A stretch of 64,000 nt of DNA from Cyclospora cayetanensis (Eukaryota > Apicomplexa > Conoidasida > Eucoccidiorida > Eimeriidae): positions 60,400 through 124,399 of the forward strand of contig NW_020312062.1 in assembly GCF_002999335.1 (NCBI RefSeq). Reading direction: 5' to 3'. Made by a program: the position numbers and the translations under genes. Position 1 is the first letter of the stretch. The number at the start of each line of letters is the position of its first letter. Below are positions 22,667 through 34,300 of the stretch, one piece after another. A model generated the notes under the pieces. That model did not search any database. It saw nothing but the letters and a program-made list of their open reading frames with translations, and had not been told where the DNA came from.

Positions 22667-25600
22667 TCAGTCCAGCACCAGGGGAAACTTGGTGACAGCT
22701 GTTTTCTTCCATAAAAACTCCTTCACCTGCCCGATATCGCTCAGACTATCTGGCGTGAGAAGAAAGGGACAGCTAGTGTGCGCCTTGTCGCACGCTCAAC
22801 ACCCTCCAGGCTTTCACAGCTAGTTCCACATAGCATGCAGCACCTACCGATAAAACATTGAGCATTCGTGTTCCCAGCCGACAATATTTTGCAACACTGA
22901 AAAGTTTCCTGCCAGATAAACCAATTCGTCAGTTCTTCATTAGTTCTTGTCTGAAAATACCTATTTTTGTAGACAGTGTTTAAGTGCAGCTTAGCCCGTA
23001 CATCTTTCCCCGTCCCCATCTAGAAAAGCCTGCCATCGCTTCACCTACTTGATCGTCGAGAGCACCTGCCTGAAAGACCGCTATAAAAGCTCCCGGCGAA
23101 TCCAGATAGGCAAAACCACGAAAACATTGCAAATGATAGATATAAATGTGTGCTTTAACTGCCGAAATGAAATCGACACCAAGAAGGACATACACGTGCC
23201 CAAACTGAGCAAGGGGCCACACCAACACGACCCCTGCTGCGCCATAGTTTACTGTTGTCAAAGCGTTAGACTGTGTGAGCCCCCTGCTGTGAGACACACT
23301 GGACAAGCCAATCGTGTGTAGGGAAATGGAATGCACAGTTATTGAGAAATGACTTCGCGCCTTATGGAGAACTGTCTAACGAATGGATGCAGGATTGTCG
23401 ATTACAAGTGTCCTAAAGGCGGATGACGTATAATTTAGAGACTCACTGACTTAGGCTGCTTGCATGTGAATTCGTGTGCATGGAGCACTCCAGCAATGAT
23501 GCAGGCAGCTGTATCGTAAAGGCCACGGGCAGGGAAAAAAAGTATATCAAACAACGCAAGGTGTACCGCATATAGCGAGTAGCGTGGTGGACCAAACAGA
23601 GTGGCGAATCCTCCCGCATCTGCCAACACCTGCAAATGATCCTCCGTTCCTAGGACTGACTGAGAAGTCGCCAGTGTGGACAGCCTTCCATCACCTCTTG
23701 ATGGACTGACAATATCTAAGTTATCTCGCTGCTGCCCTTTAGCTGGGTCGTTGACAACTCTAAGCGACAAACATGTATACTCGAGCTTGTGTGTGGTAGC
23801 GCGACAGGCCGCTTTGTACCCATCAACTGGCTGAATGAGAATGTGCAAACTTGCGTTTGTTAAGTCAAAAGTTGGAACGAATGTCGATCCGCGTATCTCG
23901 CAAAGTGATTCGCCAAAGCAGGGCATCAGGAACTAATGCTGCGCAGTCATGATGTTCAGGGGGTTAGAACTACTACGCATAGACGACTATTCCGCTTTTG
24001 TGGCACCAACCTCGGGTTATACACTCATGCGCTGGTCGACTCATGCACTGCTTCTTATCAACAGAACATCTGCTTGTTGCTCGTTGTCCCCTTGGTGCTG
24101 GGGGTCTTCGGATAGCTGGATCAGGGATTACCTCAAAACATATGCTGCCCACCCCTAGTTCCCCAGCCTGCAAGCAGCTCGTCAAAATTCAGCATATTTA
24201 CTGTTTCCATTTTAAGAATTTATCATATCTAGTGCCCCGTTGCCTCTGTGTCAATCAAAGTATGGAATAAAATGTCGGATGCAGAGTTCTTAGGACGGCA
24301 TGCACACTCGGAATAATCTTCTGTTACTGCGCCGCTGAGCTGCCCGCCTGTAGAGTCTGCGTCCCCACGTTGAGCTACCGATTTCAACCCGTTCACCGTA
24401 GAGGAAATAAGCATTGTTGAAAAGACCAGGACACGCTTTTCCCAGAGCTTTCCGCAAGAGCGACTTCCACAGCGCGCCGCTGTGCCCGCACACGCTCCTT
24501 TCCTTGGCCTCCCATGGCATACTTGGGATTTAGTCACGGTGAACGGGTCCAGCACAGGACCCACGCACCATGTTCATACCATTCCATTCCAATGCTAAAC
24601 AGCATTTAACTAACGTAGCTTTCCCAATGCTTGCATTCTGCCGCGCTTCAGCGAATGTGAGACTTAGAGACTGCGCTAACAAGCGAATAAGAAAACTCCA
24701 CTTATGCACCATATTCTCTGGCAGAAGGTCCCTTACCAGTGCCATGTAGTGCTAGATGCGCTTAACCATTGAGGTGAATTTTTAGCCGCGCGAACTCGAC
24801 AAGTAATGGGTTTCCAACTGTGATTCTCTGTTTTGTGAAGCCCTTGTCCCTTTGGGGCTTTCCGTTTCCCTAATGCGCCTGCTTTGCTCTCCAAGCAGCC
24901 TGAGGGCCTCATGCCAACTCCTGCTGTTCAAGCTCTTTGGCACTTCTGTTTGCGTTTTTAGGTCCAGATTATATGCCCATGTTCCCCATAATAGAAAAGG
25001 TGTACTGTAGGCTGACTGTCCAGGGCTGCTCAGGGGCATGGATTCCCTCTGCCTTTCTCTTTTTGTTTGCATTAGACTGGAGGGTAGGAGGCCTGCTCGC
25101 ATATCCCCGCTATCCATATGTTCTGCATCTCGACTTTGGTTTTGCTTCCAACCGAAGATGTAGCAATTGTACTCATTTGCTACAAATATCTCAAGTAGTC
25201 CATCCTTTTGCGAAAGCCCACCAACCGGCTCTATTTTTTCTAAGTATCTGCCTAACCTGCGACCACTTGCCAAGAAACTTTTGAAAGACCTAATGTAAGC
25301 CACTCATAAGGCGGTTGTTCTTCGACGGTGTGGCTGTCAAGAACATACGTTCCATATTTCTCGATAGCAGTCTACTGGGCACTTCCGCTCATTGGATTTT
25401 CTGAAATTCTCCCATAGCTTCCTGCTAAGTTGACCCCGGCAAAACCTAAAAGTCCCAGGTTGTATTGGAGCTTGAACCGTACTAAACCTCCTGCAGCTAG
25501 GTGACTTCCTCTATATGCATAAGTCTACCACTGATATGTTTTCACCTTGATAAGCATGACACAAGGAATACTATGTGCTCTTCACATGGGGGCTACATAG

Positions 25601-25979
25601 CGAAATACATCTCCAACTGGCTGCTGAAAGCTTTAATTTCTTGCTTGTCCTAAAGGCGCTCCTAGTCATCTGATTGGCATAGCCCCTTACACGCATCCAC
25701 ACAAACTTGTTCGGGCAAGGAATATTTCAGGGCCATAAACGGGGGTTCTACTGCGCTCAAACGAGCTTGCAAGTCGGGCTCTGCTGCCCCAACAGGCGTT
25801 GCGACACCTTCCCCTCTCATTGCCAGAGACTTTACGCGTACTGTTGCGAAAATCAAATTGTTGAGTTGCCTAAATGACGTTATGAAATTCTGACAACTGG
25901 TGCTAGGAAACTGGATATCCCACTTTATCTGGAGCCACTGGATGAGCGGGGAACTGCTGCACTGAACCACAAGGTGCAA
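22667..25979 (-). CDS. Multi-exon protein of unknown function
   Basis: The 3' half is well supported by matched splice sites. An exon ending AGALDDQ has a GTAGGT donor near 23034. A phase-0 junction leads to an exon with TRTNEELTNWFIWQETF that ends near 22849 (TTTATCG/GTAGGTG). A phase-1 junction leads to the last exon, with SLSDIGQVKEFLWKKTAV and the stop at 22667–22669. Further upstream, GELGVGSICFE (about 24130–24166) joins IRGSTFVPTFDLTNASLHI near 23890, and the frame continues with RYSLYAVHLALFDILFF. GHSGALWKSLLRKALGKA (about 24470) is also coding-like. Frames at 24782–25303 and 25662–25979 may be 5' exons of this gene or of a neighbour. I do not recognise any domain. The start codon was not found, so the left half of the protein is tentative. 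Confidence 0.5.
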
Positions 25980-27990
25980 CCAACTGTATCGCTCCAGTGA
26001 AGGTCTTAGGGGAAGGCTCTTTACTGCAACACCAATACAAACTGAGTAGAAAGGTATTTAGCGCACCTGAGAAGGCCTTCCGCTCTTCTGAATAGCGCTT
26101 CCAGCTTTACCAACCTGAGGGTAGGGCGGCAGCTAGAGTGTGCTTTGCTGCACCTTCTAAGCACCCACCGAGTATTCATAGCTCGTTGCACATGCCTCTA
26201 ACGCACACGCACACAACATTGTTTTCTTGTGTTCCAGCTAAAAGTGCGCTTCAATAAAAATATGCACGAACAGACCATGGTTAAATGCTGCCAGAGTTGT
26301 AAGCCATTAGTGGGCTGTACAGCACTGAAGTACCATGTACTACAATAGTTATTCCTAACTAAAGAGTTGGTACAGAACTGACTTTCGGATTTTCCGATCG
26401 TATACATTGCTTAGTTTAGAGTACTGTTAGATCAATATAAGAAGGCGTATAGTTCAATGTGTGTGCATTTGGTGCTATGTGCAATTAGCTGTGAATGTTT
26501 GAAGTACCTAGAGGGTGCATCTAGGACGCATCTTAGCTGTGCCTGCGACGTCATATCGGAGAGTATCAGATACGGGGGCAACGGAAGGGGGGGAACATTT
26601 TAATGAAGATTTAATTACTGACCATGGAGTTTATGTTGAGTGTGGAGTTAAGAGGGGGTCTCTACGTAGGGCTTGGACTGAGCATGACAAACTCCACTAG
26701 ATAGAGCACCTTTAGCTCAGATCTATTTAAGAACTGCGTGTAAAGCTGGGTTGTTATTGATTCTGCTTGTTGTGTTAAAAAGATTTCTGTATAGAACGAC
26801 AGTGTAGCGCTTTGTTAAGTGTCTCTGTAGGGAGGTCGTTGGCGCCAAACGCAATGCAAAGCTTCGTGGGAATTTGTTGACTTTACTCAAGAGGCCCCAC
26901 CCCCGTCTCTCTGCTCTGACCTTTTAGGGCTTCCGCACGAGGGAAAGCAGTTTCTATGGTTGGCATTGCTTGCCCTCTATGCCGTCTAGTTGTATCCCGC
27001 CTCGGGCACACGGGCAAGGGCCAAGACCACCTCGCAAGAACAAACCCATGCGAACGGCATACCTAAGTGGTCGGTTCTTTCTTAGCTTTAAGGGCGTATA
27101 GCTAGTGCAGTAAAAAGAGCTTCAGTATGCTTCGATTGCTACGATCATGCGCTGTGTTTTTGAACACGGGGTGCAGCCTCGCCGAAAACACGGTCCATGT
27201 TGCACAGCCAGGCCTCTCAAGGGCTGCTTGACAGTATTCTAGCTGCGTGCACCTGTTCTAAGAATCATGCTGCTGATAGGCACGACTCTCTGGGTCTGTC
27301 CGATGGTACATGTACGGTGCAGAGAGTGTCCTGTTGCCTGCCTGTTCAGTGGGCAAGGGCTTAACCTTAAGTGGTTTGTGGGGTCTGTCTTCTGACTGGG
27401 TCCAGTTAAAAGTTCAGGAGGGAGCAGAGCAGTGCACACTGAAGCATATTCAGGGCATACGTTTTACGCTTGGAGAATTGAGCTTCGAGTTGCGGCGACC
27501 AGACAGCCCAGTGTGCAGAAGGGAGGACAGGGGGAGCTTCGTGTTGATTGTCATTCAGTGTTGAAGGAACACCACTAGAGAAATATCAAAATAAATCAAG
27601 CAGTGTGAAGATGGGTGTAGGGACTGGGGTTTGATGCCCGCGGCCGCCTCTCCGCTTAGCCAGTCCACCGGGCCAGATGCATCGCGTCTATCTGCTGCTT
27701 GTCAGACCTATACCGGGAACCCTAAAGCTTAAAATTAAAATCCTTTGGTGCTTAATGCTGTCTCTCTTGCTATTTCTTCGCCTGACTCTCTCTAAGTCCT
27801 GCTGCTAAGGCGTGCCCCTTCCACCTTTTTGGAAGGCTCCCCCCGTTACGCAGTTGCTGGTTCTTTCCGGAGCCCAAGGGCCCCCGGGGCCCCCGTCGTC
27901 ATTCTTAACGCTCATATCTTTAGCTCAGCAGGCGCGGAAGGCCGATTTAGATCTCTCCTGGAGGTGCTTCACCCAGGCTACCCGGCAGCG

Positions 27991-28018
27991 ATCTGCCCGC
28001 ATGTACATGCGGGCAGAT
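27991..28018. repeat. Perfect 28-bp palindrome
   Basis: ATCTGCCCGCATGT is followed at once by its exact reverse complement, with no spacer. The flanking bases do not extend it. It lies about 320 bp upstream of the RING-CH/FHA start codon. Confidence 0.95.
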
Positions 28019-28148
28019 GGTCATGCCACTCTGAGTGTTCCTTGGCTTTAGTTGTTTTCTCCGGGGTCCCCACGGAGGCTTCGGGGGCCCTAAAGCTAAT
28101 CTTCGGGCGTGCCCTGTTGACGCAGTAGCAGCACCAAGGGGAGGGGGG

Positions 28149-28184
28149 CCCCTATAGGGTTTGCCGTCCCTATAGGGTTTGCCG
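28149..28184. repeat. 18-bp direct repeat, two copies
   Basis: CCCTATAGGGTTTGCCG occurs twice with a period of 18 bp. Each copy holds the small palindrome CCCTATAGGG, beside GGGGCCCC-type sequence. Confidence 0.85.
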
Positions 28185-28265
28185 CCCGTTGCGTTATTGT
28201 GAGGGGCCCCATAGGACCATAACTGCGGGGGCCCCTTATTGCAATACGGTGTGTGCTCAACATCT

Positions 28266-28333
28266 GTGCGTCTCTGTTTCTCTCTGTCTCTCCCTCTGTC
28301 TCTCTCTCTCTCTGTCTCTCTCTCCCTCTCTCG
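28266..28333. repeat. CT-rich microsatellite
   Basis: A run of TCTC/TGTC units ends two bases before the ATG of the RING-CH/FHA gene. It is probably 5' UTR or promoter sequence. Confidence 0.9.
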
Positions 28334-28334
28334 T

Positions 28335-31300
28335 ATGAAGAGCTCGCTGCTCATGCTTTCTGACCAAATGGCGGAAGCCGGGGGTTCCTTATTGCACGCG
28401 CGCACTTCTGGAAGCAGCAGAAATGCAGCCTTCGGAAGCCCTGGTGTCGTACCAGCGTCGTTTATCGTGCCGCTTCTGGAGCAGGGGGAGTCTCCCGAGC
28501 AGCAGCAGCAGCAACGGCAGCACCCTGTCACCATCGCTCTCGGCAGCAGCAGTGTCTCGAGGAGCGCGCCAAAGGGAAGGCCTTCCCCTGTGACTCAGAC
28601 ATCCAGCACAGACGGCGGAGGCACCCAAGGGGGTCCTTCGGGGGTTACCTCTAAGGCAAGGGCGTATTCCATGTACATCAATTGCACGACATGGGCAAGC
28701 GATAGCCACGGGCTGTTTGACTACGAGTCGAGGAACGTCGCCAAGAAGACATATAGGATCAGTTGCATGCGTGAGTATGCGGAACCTGTCTGGCGATGTT
28801 TCTGCGGGCGTTGCAGCTCTTGCCCTAGGGGAAGGGGGAAAATCTTTGGGCTTTCATGGATCGGATTGGATTAGATTGGGTTGGCATGTGCAGGGAGGGG
28901 TTGGGGGGTTCGGGGGATGCTCGGGAGGAACAGCCACGTGCTGCAACCGTAACGGAGACTTTGCTGCGGTTCTGCCACTGTCTCTGACTGTGCTGAGGCA
29001 GCTTCTGCAGTTGCTTCTGCGCGTGGGCTGACCTCTATTATTGCCCTCTCTACCGCTACTTCAGGGGGTCTAGGCTCCTACGAGGGTTTGCGCTTCCTCT
29101 CCTCTTTGCATGCGGTGTCTGAGGTGCAGTGTCTTTATGTGCACTGTCTGACGGGCAGTGTCTTTATGTGCACTGTCTGACGTGCAGGCCGCCCCCGCTC
29201 TTCATGCCTTTTACGTTTATAGCACTTTTTCGCCGCCTTTGGGCAGTCTTGCGTGGCGTGTTGGCTTGCTGACTCTATGGAGTCTGTGCAGTGTGTGTGT
29301 GCGGGCGTGTGTCGCTGCCCACGTGGTCTCCTTTTCGTCGCCGTTCGTGCATATTTTTGGTGTCGTAGGGGGGAGGAGGGGGGCATGCCTTCCGGTTGCC
29401 TGAAGTCAGCGACTAGAGGAATCTGCACGTCTGATGGCGCCGTCTCTGACTCTCAGGCCTCTCCCCCGTTGTCTCCATGCTGCTGCTTGTGGGGTGTGTT
29501 GCGTTTTTCGGGCATAGGGGACGCATACTGCTGCATGCGCGTCGGCAGCGAGGTATCGGTTTGTGCGGATGAGGAGGCTGCCGAACTGCTGCAGAGCAAC
29601 AGACATCACGACGGCTTGGAAGCGAGGGCTCTCCTGAGGATCGCTTGGATAGACGGTGCCTACTGCGTCTTGCCCCCTCCAGCCGTCAGTTCTCCCGCTG
29701 CAGCGACTGCGAGTGCTGCTGTTGGCACGTCGGATGCCGCTACCCCTGTACCGAGACAGCAGCAAGAGCACCAAGATCAGCATCTTGTGCAGTCTCCCGA
29801 CGGGGGCTTGCGAGATGCTTCCGTCGCTGACATTTACGCAGACAACGCAGGAGCAACGGCTACAGCGGCTGCGAGGCACCTAGAACGCGAGCAGCAGGAC
29901 GGAGCAGCAACAGAAGGAGCAGAAGGAGCAGGAGCAGGAGGAGCAGAAGGAGCAGGAGCAGGAGGAGCAGAGGCAGAAGGAGCAGGAGGAGCAGCAGAAG
30001 GAGGAGCAAGAGGAGCAGCAGAAGGAGGAGCAGAGGCAGCAGCAGCAGGAGCAGGAGCAGCCACACTCCCTGCAGGAAATACAGTTCCAGAAACCGATAC
30101 ACCACGAGACACTGCAACACCCCAAGGCGTCAACGCCCCTCTCCCTGCAGCAGCAGCAGCGTCTCTAGGAATTCCAGCTCCTGCAAGTGCTCCTTCTCCT
30201 GCTCCCGCGGGTGCTCCTGCTGCTCCTGCTGCTCCTGCTAGTGCTCCTGCTGCACCCCCCCCAGCGTCAGCAGCAAGAGCATCGCTACCAGCAGCAAGAG
30301 GTGCTGTGTCGAGGGGAGGAGGCTTGAGTGCTCAGCCCGAGGTGAGACCTTCACTGTTCGCCATGGCTTCGCCAGCTCACGCTACAGCAGCAGACGCTGC
30401 GAAGCTTGGCAGTACGCTTCGGAAGGGAGCGAGCCTATTGCTGCGTCTATCCAATGTGCATGGGGGGTGAACGTGTGGATACGTTGCTGCAGTCCGATAA
30501 GGTGTGGCTGGTGGTTCGGAGTCTACGAGACTGCGGGGGAGTCCGTCTCTCAGAGGGTGACGTTCTGAAGCTGGGGAGATTCAGACTCAAGGTGAAGGAG
30601 GCCGTTCTTAACCAGCAGCAGGCACTCTTAGCAACTGCCAGGTATACCTGCACACGCCCATATTACACGCAGCTGCATCCAACGCACCCACACAGCCAGC
30701 CATGGGTTTGTAAGGCAACACAGATCTTAACGGGCTTTTCTTCAGCTGGCCCCACACGGGCGTCCGTTGGTATACCGGTGTACAAATGCAGAATGCGGAA
30801 TAAGCCTGAATACGTATGTTTTTCTAGTGGAAAGTCCGTCTGTAGGTAAAAGTCGAGGAGGGTTTGGGGGGAGTTGTTTTTTCTGGTTGGTGTTGGTGGA
30901 TGCTTGTGCTGCATCTCATGCGCTTCATACTGCTGAGACATGCGTTGTGCATTTGCTGCACTTTATTCGCTGCTGCCTGTCCGATTGCAGGCAGCGTCCT
31001 CACCTGGGGGATGCGGATGACTGCGAGACGGTTGCTCCTGAGCCTGAGAGTGCAGCTGTGGCAGCAGCAGCGGTAGACATGGGCTTTGAATTTGGAGAGG
31101 GGGGAGTCTCTCAGGAGGAGGCTGTGGCGATGGGGGCAGCGGAGGAGGACGGTGCAGCGGCGGCGGCGGCGGCAGCAGCAGCAGCAGCAGAAGGAGCAGC
31201 AGCAGCAGCAGCAGCCCTTGCTGCAGTTGCTGCCTCAGGGCCTTGTGCCACTCCTCCCCCTCAAGAAGAACAGCAGTCAGTCTACGCGGCAATGCCCAGC

Positions 31301-34300
31301 AGAGACGCCTTCGGCTCTTCCCCCGTTGCGACACAAGCAGCAGCAGCAGCAGCAGCAGCTGCTGCTGCTGCTGCTGCTGCTGCTGCACTCCCCCCGGGGT
31401 CGCCGCTAAGGGCAGTTGCTGCAGCAGCTGCAGCAGCAGGCAGCCGAGCAGCCCTGGCAGGGCCTCTTTCGCGATGCGTTTCTGAAGGCTGTCTCCTCAC
31501 GCCGAAGGGATCGGGTGCAGGGGCGGAGCTCTTCTATGAGGGGGGTGAATCAGCTAGTCATTCGTTTGATGGTGAGCCAGCCTTCCACGACCACCAGCAC
31601 CGCTGGCTGCCGCAAGTTTGTTTTGGAAAAGGCAAAAACGGTCGTTCGGAGGCTGGACCGTTGCAGTTTTGCGACTCGTTTTTTCTTGGGTTGGTATGCG
31701 GCAATGTGCTTTGGGGGGTTTTGTCATCTGCTGCTTGGGACCTTTTTTCTTTCTCTCTCTTCGCGCATTGCAATACTGCCACAACACCTGTGTGTGTGTG
31801 TATGTATGTGCGGGCTGGTTTTTGCGGTAGGCGCTGCTTCGATGAGTATTCGCCCTCTCAGCGCTGCTGATGCACGAGCGAGCAGAAGGTTAGGCAGAAC
31901 CCTACAGCTCAAACTCCAGCAAGCGCATCGCGCCACTATCAGCACTTCAAAAGGCTTTTTGTGCTGGCCTTTGCGCTGCTGCTGCTACTGCTCCTGTAAT
32001 TGTTGTAATTGTTGGTGTTGTTGTTTTCCTTTTGCTCGCTGCAGTTGGTGTTTGGGAGGCGGGGTAAGGCTGATGGAACGGGCAGGGGGGTGTTATATAT
32101 ATATATATATAATTTTTTTAAAAAAATAGTGCATGCCTGGCCGCTTTGGCGACCCGACGTTCCCCCGTCCCCCACGGCTGTGCATGCGCCTCTTCCTCAT
32201 GCGCGTCGCTGGAAGTGCTGCTTTCGCCCGTTGATTCTCTCGTGTATGGGGGGTTCTGAAACGCATGCGCCTTGTTAATGCGGCTGCAGCAGTCTCTTCT
32301 CGCGTCCCGCTTGCCGCATTTGCCTCTGCGAAGCCGCTGAGGATGAGGATCCTGACGCCAACCCTCTCGTAGCTCCTTGCCGATGCAAAGGTGGGCAGTC
32401 AAATCGCGTATCAATATATGCATATAGATATTTAACTGCTGATGCCTATTTATGATTTAATTTTGACACACTAGGCACTTGCGCCGGCCCCGCGGGGGGC
32501 GGTGGACCTCCTCGTAGGCTGTGCTAAATTGGAAGTCGGAATAAGTGGCATACTCCGATGCCCTTATTGATGTAGGCGGGTGTCGTATCATGTACTGCAG
32601 ACGGAGAGCTTCATGGTCGTAGGCATGGCCGATAGCATCTCAAACCGTTCTCCCCGCTAGTCAGAGACGTGGCCAGAGCGTTGGGGGTAGAGCATGTGCT
32701 GCTGGCTGCGGCTGCTGCTGCTGCTGTCTCTCTTTCTCCACAGGAAGTATGCAGTTCGTGCATCTGCAGTGTCTTCGTACCTGGATGGAGGGCCGCCTCA
32801 ATATTCGCAATGTAAGCTGCCTGTTGAGGCGCCTCGAAAGGTGCTTTGTTGCAGGCTGGCGCAGCTTCGGGGAAAGGGGGGCTTACTGGTAGGCCATCGA
32901 CGTATAAAGTAGTGGGGCACAAGAGTCAGAGATCGTGCCTTGTTGTGGTATGAGCCGTTGCTGCATTCTTCTTCAGGATGGCTCGACAGTCGGCTACTTC
33001 CTGCGCTCTTTGGACTGTGAGGCAGCCGCCTGAAGCTGAGCTATCTAGCCATGCTAATAATAGCTGTTGGATTCTGTTGCGTTCGCTCCTGCTGCTGCTG
33101 AGACGTTCCCCCTAGGCTAGTGGTGGTAGTGTGATGGTGGTGCTCTTTGCCGGTGTAGGTGAGCTCTGCAAGGCACCCTATCCCTCTCTTGTGGAAGCCA
33201 ACAGGAAGGTGATCGAACTTTTCGCAATACCAAGACCCCAGTACCCCTACTTCATTCTTGGTAAGTCTTTTCCTTCACCGCGCGTGCTGTGGTGTTGTGC
33301 GGCAGGTAGGCCTATATGTATGTGTATATGCTGTTGGGAGTGTTCATGGATGTTTAGTTGGGGGATGTTTCTCTGGCTAGACGCTGGTGCACTGTGGAAG
33401 GCTACGCGACTAGCGACTAGACAACGCGTAGAGGGAAGGGTTGGCTGCTGGGCAATTGGCGAAAAGGAAAGGACGGGGAGAGGGGCGGGGGGAAGGGGGG
33501 AGTACGTATGTCACCACTGCGCCTTTTAGCGACGATGCGGGTTGTGTTATCGCAAAAGCGTTCGGCTTCAAACCACTTTTGCATGCAATTTTTGGTTGAA
33601 CACAAAGGGTTGTCATTGGCAGTGCATGGTTTTGTGCCATCTCCTCACGAGTTTGTCCGTTGAGCACTTTTTGCATGCAGCTTTTTGTTGAAGGCGTGGG
33701 CTAGTCATCGGCAGTGCATGGTTTTGTGCCATCTCCTCACGAGTTTGTCCGTTGAGCACTTTTTGCATGCAGCTTTTTGTTGAAGGCGTGGGCTAGTCAT
33801 CGGCAGTGCATGTTGTTTTTGCCCTCTCTTGACGAGTTTGTCCGTTGAACACTTTTTGCATGCAGTTTTTTGTTGAAAGCGTGGGCTTGTTATCGGCAGT
33901 GCATGTTTTTGTGTCCTCTCTTCACGAGTTTCTCCGTTGAGCACTTTTTGCATGCAGTTTTTTGGTGTGTTTTGGGGCGGCTTTTTCAGAGCCTCGCACA
34001 ACGCAGCCGGCGCCTGCAGGTGCGACTGCCCGTGTCAGAGGCCTTCATGTCGTGTCTCTGTCGAACCGACGTGTTGCTCGGCTGGGGAGAGGGCACGACT
34101 CTGACGTTCGCCTCAGCGACATCTCTGTTTCCAGATTTCACGCCATCATCAGGCACCAGCAGGTAGCGTTCAAAGGAGCGGGTTAAGGGTTTAGGGTAGG
34201 AATGCTGCTTCTTGTGTGGCGATCTTTTGAGGCAGAGGCAGCACTGCTGCTCGCTCACAGACGTATTCGCAGAAACTGCTCTGTCGTAATGCGCGTGTAT

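Larger units (their letters stand above)
25980..28334. other. Intergenic region upstream of the RING-CH/FHA gene
   Basis: The first half is AT-richer and featureless. The second half, from about 27.2 kb, becomes GC-rich and repeat-bearing. It contains a 28-bp palindrome, an 18-bp direct repeat and a CT-rich microsatellite just before the next start codon. Open frames at 26515–26700 and 27310–27564 have no splice support. Confidence 0.35.

Noticed and set aside
29834..30133. − strand frames made almost wholly of leucine, or of serine and cysteine
   Set aside because: They are the other-strand readings of the GGAGCA coding repeat in the RING-CH/FHA gene.
34184..34198. Telomere-like GGGTTTAGGG
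   Set aside because: Only about one unit is present, in an intron. It is too short to be an interstitial telomeric array.
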